From Ignavibacteria bacterium (GTDB taxonomy: Bacteria > Bacteroidota > Ignavibacteria > Kapaibacteriales > UBA4661): 5,423 nt of DNA. Under the pieces are notes generated by a model. It worked only from the letters and a program-made list of their open reading frames with translations, searched no databases and had not been told where the DNA came from. A program made the position numbers and the translations under genes. The DNA lies in contig JAAFHM010000350.1 in the NCBI GenBank assembly GCA_013298375.1, positions 1 through 5,423 on the forward strand, in the 5' to 3' direction. Positions 1-5,423 of this stretch are shown piece after piece; position 1 is the stretch's first letter; every line of letters starts with the position of its first letter.

Positions 1-137
1 GCGAAAGTTCAACCGGAATAGGGCTGGCACTCGTCAAGCAAATCGTGGAACTGCACGGCGGCACAATCTCCATCCTGAGCGAATTCGGGCATGGGACGGA
101 GTTTATCGTTGAGTTGCCGTGTTGGACAAAATTGTAA
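1..137 (+). CDS. Sensor histidine kinase, C-terminal fragment (5' part outside window)
   Basis: Reading in the frame that starts at base 3 gives 44 residues and a TAA stop at 135-137. The peptide is the end of a GHKL/HATPase_c domain. 'SSTGIGLALVKQIVELHGG' is the G2 ATP-lid motif and the helix after it, and 'GHGTEFIVELP' is the closing beta strand typical of histidine kinases. The last residues (CWTKL) form a short tail beyond the fold. This part of the enzyme binds ATP for autophosphorylation of a histidine that lies upstream of the window. The sensor domains, H-box and start cannot be seen, so neither the stimulus nor the membrane topology can be stated. It resembles, but is not identical to, the matching end of the next gene ('STGLGLSIVKRLVEAMNGT'), so the two are related kinases and not a recent duplicate. 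A hybrid kinase with a C-terminal receiver is excluded, because the protein ends straight after the ATPase domain. Confidence 0.93.
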   Translation, partial: ESSTGIGLALVKQIVELHGGTISILSEFGHGTEFIVELPCWTKL

Positions 138-158
138 CGTTATAACCAATCCACCATT

Positions 159-190
159 GACCAAAAATCTTTCCCTTTTGTGGTCTTTTT
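159..190 (+). terminator. Possible intrinsic terminator after the upstream kinase
   Basis: GACCA (159-163) pairs with TGGTC (181-185), and AAAA (164-167) pairs with TTTT (176-179). G180 is left as a single-base bulge and 168-175 forms an 8-base loop. Five T follow directly (186-190). The hairpin starts 21 bases after the stop of the kinase fragment, where a Rho-independent terminator would be expected. Against it, the stem is short, has only three G/C pairs out of nine, and is bulged, so termination may be weak or partial. If real, it separates the first kinase transcript from the TPR kinase and places the promoter of the latter in 191-274. Confidence 0.42.
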
Positions 191-274
191 GTGGGAGAAC
201 ACGCGGCTTTTCACTAAATTACCAACCAATCTACTTCCCGCGCTTGCTGTTTCCGCTCAACCTTGGCATATTCT

Positions 275-2848
275 ATGAGAATGCTCGTATCGCAACGCTT
301 TTCCTGCTGCCTGTCTGCTGCCTTACTACTTACAACACAAGCAGTGCTGCTCTGCGCACAAGTGTCGGGTGGAGCAAACAGCGTTCTTGATAGCCTTCGG
401 CGTGAGTATCAACGGCGCACCGCCCAAGGAAACAAGCCTGATACCGCCTTGTTTTCGCTATGCTACCGCCTTGCCCTCGAACTGAGCGACCGCCAGCCTG
501 ATTCCGCGATTATGTTTTCCCGGCAAGCACTCCATATTGCCACAGAACTCAATGACAGTGCCGCCATAGCGCGTGGGTACTATGCAGCAGGGTACGCCCA
601 CAAAAATCGTGGGCAGTTTTCTGTGTCAGTCGAATATCATCTTATCGGACTCAAAATCGCCGAAAGTCGCGCCGATACGCTACTCATTATACGCAATAGC
701 AATGGTCTTGGTACAGCCTACATGGCGCAGCGCCGCTATACAGAGGCGCAACCCTATTTTATGCGCTCTTTGGCGCTTGGCGAGCGCACACACGAGAAAA
801 AAGCCGTTTCAACTGCCATCAACAATCTTGGCTACATACTTTGGCGCTTGCGCGAGTACGATAGCGCTCTTGCCTACCACAGACGCTCACTGGCTCTTGC
901 AGAAGAGGCGCGAGACACGCTCAGTATCGGGATTTCCTATATCAATTTTGGTGTTTGTTATCAAGGCAAACGCGATTTTGTCCAGGCTCTGAGTTATTTT
1001 GACAAAGCGCTCATGATTCACCGCCGTTTCGGAAATTCGCGGAATGAGATGCTCACGCTCTACTACACCGGCTCGACGTTGCATGATATGAAGCGCCATA
1101 GCGAAGCGCTTCCCTACTTGACGACGGCACTGCAAATGGCAGATTTGCTCAAAATGCACTCCCCGCTTCAAGATGCCTACAATATTCTCGCAGAAACCTA
1201 CACAGCGCTTGGGCGGCACAGTGAAGCCACCGAAGCCATGCGCCGCTATGCCGCTGTGAAAGATTCGCTCTACACCACCGAAAGCGCCCAGCAAATAGCC
1301 ACTATGCAAACCCAATACGAAAGCGAGAAAAAAGACAAACAAATCCAACTTCTCCGCCAAGAACGGGAACAAGAAAATTTTGCGCGAATACTCTACGGCA
1401 TCGGTCTGACGCTATCACTCGTATTTGCGGCGGTACTCGTGTACCTCAATCGGCAAAAAGGCAGTGCCAATCGGGAAGTATTGCGGCAAAAAAACATTCT
1501 GGAAGAACAGGCAAAAGAAATTGAACTTGCCAATACCAAACTCCACGAAAGCAATCTCCAACTGCATGAACTCAATACGTCCATCGAAGATAAAGTGACC
1601 GAACTCGAAACTATTGATACGATTGTGCAAAGTATCAATAGCGAAGTCTCTCTCACAAAATTACTACCAATGCTCTTAGAGCAAGGCAGTGTCTTGGTTC
1701 CTAGTGTTGAAAAAAGCTCAATTTTGATGCTGGACGAAAAGACGAATACCTACGGCTTTGTTGCGCTCAATGGCTACGCGATGGAGGAACTTCAGCATTT
1801 GCGGTTTTCGCTCGACCAAATTCAATATCAGTATATTCACACCAAACCAATTGTTGATGGGGTCTATATTTTACGCGAGTACAACACGAAATCCATTGAT
1901 GGTGCTGATTTCACCAATGCGCCGCCCCAATGCTCGCTCGTGATGACGATTTCTCTTCAAGACGATGTTCCCGAAGGCATTCTCTTTTTCGATAATTTCT
2001 CCTCGCCCAATGCTTTCTCAAACCTTGATATTGACCGCTTTCGGCGTTTCCGCAAGCACGTGATTACGGCGTTTGCAAAGGCAAAAATTGTGAACTTGAT
2101 TCAGGATTCCGCCTTGCAACTTTCGGCTCAAAACCAGCGTTTGCAAGAACTCAACACCGAAAAAAATGAGTTTTTGGGCATTGCCGCCCACGACATGAAA
2201 AGCCCACTAGCGGGCATTATGATTAGCGTTGGCTTGCTTCGGCGCTACCATGCAAAGATGAACACGGACGAGATGCTGAAATTATTTTCCGCTATCGAAC
2301 ACACCGTACAGCGTATGAGCGGCATTATTTCTAACCTGCTGGACATCAACGCGATTGAAACGGGTAAAATGAATCTTCGTTTTGCACAATTCGATATTGT
2401 TCCAATTATTCGCCAAGTCTTGAGTGATTATCACGACCGCGCCGAAGCAAAAACTATTGCCTTACTCTTTGCGCCTGATGCAGAGAATATTAGTGTTTAT
2501 GCCGATACGGGCGCGTTAGCACAAGTGATTGATAACCTTGTTTCCAATGCCGTGAAATATTCGCCCTTGGGCAAAAGCATCACCGTCCGGCTCTATCGAC
2601 AGTCACACGGGATACGCTTGGAGGTTCACGATGAAGGAAAAGGGATTAAGGACGAGGAAATGAAGAAACTTTTTGGTAAGTTTGTTCGGCTCTCCACAAA
2701 GCCCACTGGCGGAGAAGATAGTACGGGTCTGGGCTTGAGCATCGTAAAGCGCCTCGTCGAGGCGATGAATGGCACAGTCTGGTGCGAATCAGAAGTGGGA
2801 AAAGGTACAACATTTATTGTCGAATTACGCGAAACCTCCGTTTCATAG
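275..2848 (+). CDS. Periplasmic-TPR, GAF-containing membrane sensor histidine kinase
   Basis: This is a complete 857-residue sensor kinase with a TAG stop at 2846-2848. Residues 1-28 form a signal peptide (R2 and R8, hydrophobic core about 11-28, probable cut LCA|Q). Residues 56-331 are TPR helices, with repeats such as 'AINNLGYILWRLREYDSALA' and 'YFDKAL', and should lie in the periplasm. A linker containing 'YESEKKDKQIQLLRQE' leads to one membrane helix at about 372-391. A coiled coil follows (about 396-446), then a GAF-like domain (about 447-604) and a signalling helix. HisKA has H639 in 'FLGIAAHDMKSPLAGI' (codon 2189-2191). HATPase_c shows the N-box 'DNLVSNAVKYSP', G1 'DEGKGI', F-box 'LFGKF' and G2 'STGLGLSIVKRL'. 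It should autophosphorylate H639 and pass the phosphate to a response regulator not present here. ATG 275 was chosen because it gives a charged start directly before the signal-peptide core; TTG 263 adds four residues and ATG 281 removes two. No Shine-Dalgarno sequence decides between them. The ligands of the TPR and GAF parts are unknown. Confidence 0.93.
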   Translation: MRMLVSQRFSCCLSAALLLTTQAVLLCAQVSGGANSVLDSLRREYQRRTAQGNKPDTALFSLCYRLALELSDRQPDSAIMFSRQALHIATELNDSAAIARGYYAAGYAHKNRGQFSVSVEYHLIGLKIAESRADTLLIIRNSNGLGTAYMAQRRYTEAQPYFMRSLALGERTHEKKAVSTAINNLGYILWRLREYDSALAYHRRSLALAEEARDTLSIGISYINFGVCYQGKRDFVQALSYFDKALMIHRRFGNSRNEMLTLYYTGSTLHDMKRHSEALPYLTTALQMADLLKMHSPLQDAYNILAETYTALGRHSEATEAMRRYAAVKDSLYTTESAQQIATMQTQYESEKKDKQIQLLRQEREQENFARILYGIGLTLSLVFAAVLVYLNRQKGSANREVLRQKNILEEQAKEIELANTKLHESNLQLHELNTSIEDKVTELETIDTIVQSINSEVSLTKLLPMLLEQGSVLVPSVEKSSILMLDEKTNTYGFVALNGYAMEELQHLRFSLDQIQYQYIHTKPIVDGVYILREYNTKSIDGADFTNAPPQCSLVMTISLQDDVPEGILFFDNFSSPNAFSNLDIDRFRRFRKHVITAFAKAKIVNLIQDSALQLSAQNQRLQELNTEKNEFLGIAAHDMKSPLAGIMISVGLLRRYHAKMNTDEMLKLFSAIEHTVQRMSGIISNLLDINAIETGKMNLRFAQFDIVPIIRQVLSDYHDRAEAKTIALLFAPDAENISVYADTGALAQVIDNLVSNAVKYSPLGKSITVRLYRQSHGIRLEVHDEGKGIKDEEMKKLFGKFVRLSTKPTGGEDSTGLGLSIVKRLVEAMNGTVWCESEVGKGTTFIVELRETSVS

Positions 2849-2879
2849 CGGGTATTCTACGCTCTCTCCAACAACATCT

Positions 2880-5423
2880 ATGAAATCCACCAAAAACTCC
2901 TCTCTTCTTGTTCTGGCACTCGGCAGTATTGCTGTCCTTTTTTCCCTTACGGCGTTACGCATTGTCTTGTCGTTGGTGTATCATCCCCAAATTACGCAAG
3001 ACTCTTTTGCTGCATTCGTCACCGTCAATCTGCGCTGGCTGGGCATTACCCTGACGACGGCAACGCTGCTGGGTGTGCTTATTTTACGAGCATTTCGCAA
3101 GTATGAACGGATAATGCACGAGCGCTTTCAGAATGAGGAGTATCTTCGTTCATTACTAGACGGTTCCGCAATGTTTGTCGTCCGAGTTGACATTGAGGGT
3201 TGCTATACCTACGGGAATCGGGCGTTTTTAGAGACCTTTATTGCCACCGAAGACCGAGCGCATTTTATCGGTATGCCATCGCTCAACTACGTCATTCCTG
3301 AAGACCATTCTCTCATCGTGCAAACCATAGAGCGCTGTGCAACCAATCCCGACGAATCCGTTTATCTCACCTTTCGCAAACCAAAACCCAATGGCGAGAT
3401 TCTTACCACAGACTGGGAATTTAGTGCCATTCGTGGTGCTGACGGTACTATCACGGAATTTCAATGTTCGGGGCTGAACGTCACCGAGTCACGGCGATTG
3501 GAGCAGAAACTAAATGAGGAACAACGCAATAAAGCAGAGTTGATGAACTCCATCAATGCAATCCTCTGGGAAGCCGATGCCGTCACGTTTCAATTTCATT
3601 ACGTGAGTGCTGGTGCCGAGCAGATACTCGGCTATCCCAGCGAACAATGGACAACAGAAGAGGATTTCTGGCAAAACCACATCCATCCCGATGATAGAGA
3701 AACAGCGATACAGTTCTGCGCCCAAGCAACAAAGGAGAATCACAATCACGATTTTGAGTATCGTTTTCTCAAAGCCGATGGATCTACGGCGTGGCTACGC
3801 GATATTGTCACGGTCATTTCCGAAGCGGGCAAGCCTATTTTGCTCAAAGGCGTGATGATTGACATTACCGAGCAAAAACAAGCGCAATTACAGTTGCAAG
3901 AGCAGGAGCGCTTTATTTCTGGGCTGCTTGGTACCATGCCGGGTGCGGTCTATGTGGTTGACATTCTAGAAATGCGTAACACGTTTACTACCGACACAAA
4001 CGCTCAACTCACAGGGTATATGCCGGAAGAAATACAGGCAATGGGCGAATCGTACTTCACCGAATGTTTCCATCCTGACGATTTTGCGAATGCCCTGCAA
4101 CAAGCGGAAGTTCTGGCAAAGAGTCCCGATGGAACCGTGATGGAGGTCGAATACCGCCATCGCCACAAAGACGGTCGCTGGCTTTGGCTCCTCAGCCGCG
4201 AAGTTGTTTTTGAACGGAATGCCCAGAACGACGTGACGAAGCGCTTGGGGATAGTGATGGACATCACAAACCGTAAAGATGCTGAACTTGCATCAGAGCA
4301 AGCCGCCAAGCAATTTCAATTTCTTCTGGACACAGCACCATTCTTTATTGCCGTCACAACGATTCGTGATGGGAAGCCCCTGTTGAATAACGCTAAAATG
4401 CGCGAGTTTGTGGGTATTTCCGATAATACCGCCGAACAGCCGCGCAGCCTTGATTATTACGCCAATCCAAACGACCGCACGGAACTATTGGCATTACTTC
4501 AGAAACAGGGAATCGTGGAAAATCACGAGATCCAACTAAAAAAAATGAACGGCGAAACGTGGTGGGCGCAAATTTCCATGGTCCCCATTAACTTCGAGGG
4601 CGAGCAAGCGCTGTTTTCCGTCTTTAACGACATCACCGAAAAGAAACATACTACCGAAGCACTACGACAGAGCGAAGCAAATCTCAAAGCCATTTTCAAT
4701 GCTTCGGTGCAGGTACATTTCCTCATTGATACGGATTTTCGGATTCTTGCCATGAATACTCTCGCGCAGACCTCAGTGCAGAAAGCATTCGGAAGAGATA
4801 TTGCGCTGGGCGACGATCTGCGTGATTATTCACTACCTGCTAGCAGAGAGCGCTTTGAAACAAATGTGCGGCGAGCATTCAAGGGCGAAATTGTCTGGTA
4901 TGAAAATTCCATTGAACTGCCTACTATGGGAACATTGTGGTATGAGTTTCAATATGTACCAGTAATGGACGAAAACGGCGTGATTACGAGTGTTTCCTTT
5001 AGCACCCTCGACACAACTGAGCGTAAAAGAATGACACAGCAGCTCACCGACTACAGCCAGCGCCTCCAACACATCATTGACGCGATGATGGACGGTTTGG
5101 TGCTGTGGGACGAGCAGCAGCGCATCGTTCTGGTGAATCCGGCAATCGAAGCAATGTTTGGCTATACCGCCGAGCAGTTTATCGGTAAGAATGTTGCCGA
5201 TGTGATACCACACGAGTTGAATGCTCATGCTATGGCGATTATGGCGGAATTTCAGGCGCAACAAAGCCATCAAAAGAGAGTCCGCGACGCCGTCGGGGTC
5301 AGTGCTGACGGTATAGAATTTCCGCTTGATGTCGCAATTACCTCGTTCTCCGTCAATGGGGCGTGGATGACGCTGGCAATCGTGCGCGACGTTTCCGAGC
5401 AGCAGCAAGCACACGAAGAGATT
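2880..5423 (+). CDS. Membrane-anchored multi-PAS sensor protein, 3' end outside window (probable histidine kinase)
   Basis: The frame is open from ATG 2880 to the last base, 848 codons without a stop, so the gene is truncated by the window edge. Residues about 7-34 and 53-72 are membrane helices with a periplasmic loop of only about 18 residues. Everything after residue 73 should be cytoplasmic. Six PAS domains follow, at about 86-203, 219-330, 344-463, 479-586, 598-713 and 728-839. Each ends in a PAC-type cap: NVTESRR, DITEQKQ, DITNRKD, DITEKKH, DTTERKR and DVSEQQQ. Helical linkers separate them. PAS domains sense small ligands, redox state, light or gases through bound cofactors, or relay signals between modules; no cofactor can be assigned here with confidence. 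Output is off the edge. A HisKA/HATPase_c kinase is most likely given the neighbours, but GGDEF, EAL or a phosphatase cannot be excluded. The start lies 31 bases after the TPR kinase stop, suggesting one transcript. There is no Shine-Dalgarno sequence upstream, only a 'caacaacatct' context. Confidence 0.92.
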   Translation, partial: MKSTKNSSLLVLALGSIAVLFSLTALRIVLSLVYHPQITQDSFAAFVTVNLRWLGITLTTATLLGVLILRAFRKYERIMHERFQNEEYLRSLLDGSAMFVVRVDIEGCYTYGNRAFLETFIATEDRAHFIGMPSLNYVIPEDHSLIVQTIERCATNPDESVYLTFRKPKPNGEILTTDWEFSAIRGADGTITEFQCSGLNVTESRRLEQKLNEEQRNKAELMNSINAILWEADAVTFQFHYVSAGAEQILGYPSEQWTTEEDFWQNHIHPDDRETAIQFCAQATKENHNHDFEYRFLKADGSTAWLRDIVTVISEAGKPILLKGVMIDITEQKQAQLQLQEQERFISGLLGTMPGAVYVVDILEMRNTFTTDTNAQLTGYMPEEIQAMGESYFTECFHPDDFANALQQAEVLAKSPDGTVMEVEYRHRHKDGRWLWLLSREVVFERNAQNDVTKRLGIVMDITNRKDAELASEQAAKQFQFLLDTAPFFIAVTTIRDGKPLLNNAKMREFVGISDNTAEQPRSLDYYANPNDRTELLALLQKQGIVENHEIQLKKMNGETWWAQISMVPINFEGEQALFSVFNDITEKKHTTEALRQSEANLKAIFNASVQVHFLIDTDFRILAMNTLAQTSVQKAFGRDIALGDDLRDYSLPASRERFETNVRRAFKGEIVWYENSIELPTMGTLWYEFQYVPVMDENGVITSVSFSTLDTTERKRMTQQLTDYSQRLQHIIDAMMDGLVLWDEQQRIVLVNPAIEAMFGYTAEQFIGKNVADVIPHELNAHAMAIMAEFQAQQSHQKRVRDAVGVSADGIEFPLDVAITSFSVNGAWMTLAIVRDVSEQQQAHEEI
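3135..5396 (+). repeat. Six tandem, diverged PAS-domain coding units
   Basis: This is a protein-level repeat inside the multi-PAS gene, with a period of about 115-135 codons. The first four units share a P-[DEN]-D motif in the middle of the fold: 'VIPEDHS' (PAS1), 'HIHPDDRE' (PAS2), 'CFHPDDFA' (PAS3) and 'YANPNDRT' (PAS4). PAS2 and PAS3 are the most alike: both have 'LGY' or 'TGY' followed by a P-[SE]-E segment, and a later 'KADGSTAWLRD' or 'HKDGRWLWLLS' strand typical of the PAS_3 fold. PAS5 and PAS6 lack the P-[DEN]-D motif. PAS6 has the classic 'VNPAIEAMFGYTAEQFIGKN' layout and a 'SADGIEFPLDV' strand. The DNA of the units does not look alike by eye, so duplication is old or the units were recruited separately. 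Unit boundaries are approximate. Confidence 0.85.

Noticed and set aside
144..231. AACCAATC repeated at 144-151 and 224-231 as a possible operator pair
   Set aside because: An eight-base direct repeat 80 bases apart, without symmetry or a known regulator, is too weak to call a binding site.
244..272. TTGCTG and CATATT, 17 bases apart, as a sigma-70 promoter for the TPR kinase
   Set aside because: The -35 box matches only three of six bases, and the -10 box ends two bases before ATG 275, leaving almost no leader. No Bacteroidota-type TAnnTTTG element is present either.
91..390. Plus-strand open frame of 99 codons across the first intergenic gap
   Set aside because: It overlaps both the kinase tail and the signal-peptide region of the TPR kinase in another frame, and its product shows no recognisable domain; the competing frames encode clear kinase sequence.
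887..1372. Minus-strand open frame of 161 codons opposite the TPR region
   Set aside because: It is antisense to well-formed TPR repeats, has no recognisable motif, and is a by-product of the codon use of the sense gene.
4004..4309. Minus-strand open frame of 101 codons opposite PAS3
   Set aside because: The Ser/Arg-rich, low-information product overlaps another antisense frame at 3966-4166, and the sense strand holds a conserved PAS domain.
4833..5414. Minus-strand open frame of 193 codons opposite the end of the multi-PAS gene
   Set aside because: It lies wholly antisense to PAS5 and PAS6, is rich in His and Cys as antisense frames often are, and resembles no family I know. It is best explained as a shadow of the coding strand.

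Overview
This window is a block of signal-transduction genes, all on the plus strand and running in one direction. It holds the 3' tail of a sensor histidine kinase (1-137), a complete membrane-bound hybrid of TPR repeats, GAF domain and histidine kinase (275-2848), and the first 848 codons of a membrane-anchored protein with at least six tandem PAS domains (2880-5423). The last gene has no stop codon and continues past the window edge. No RNA gene, mobile element or CRISPR array was seen.

The source is probably a Bacteroidota/Chlorobiota-type (FCB group) bacterium. A periplasmic TPR array followed by a 'YESEKKDKQIQLLRQE' linker, one membrane helix and a cytoplasmic kinase is an architecture known from that group. 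Neither complete start codon has a Shine-Dalgarno sequence ahead of it, which also fits. The base composition is close to balanced. This placement is inferred from protein style, not from a marker gene.

Layout: the first kinase stops at 137. An imperfect hairpin followed by five T (159-190) lies 21 bases downstream and may end its transcript. The TPR kinase then starts at 275 (ATG; TTG 263 and ATG 281 are alternatives) and ends at 2848. Only 31 bases separate it from the multi-PAS gene at 2880, so these two are probably co-transcribed.

Together the two main genes look like paired sensory inputs. One reads a periplasmic cue through TPRs and a cytoplasmic cue through GAF, and has a full HisKA and HATPase_c core. 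The other has two membrane helices and a long cytoplasmic PAS chain whose output domain is not visible here. No response regulator, receiver domain or DNA-binding protein is encoded in the window, so the downstream target is unknown. I see no clearly new system; the points most worth a second look are the six-PAS array, the clustering of sensors without a regulator, and the likely terminator.
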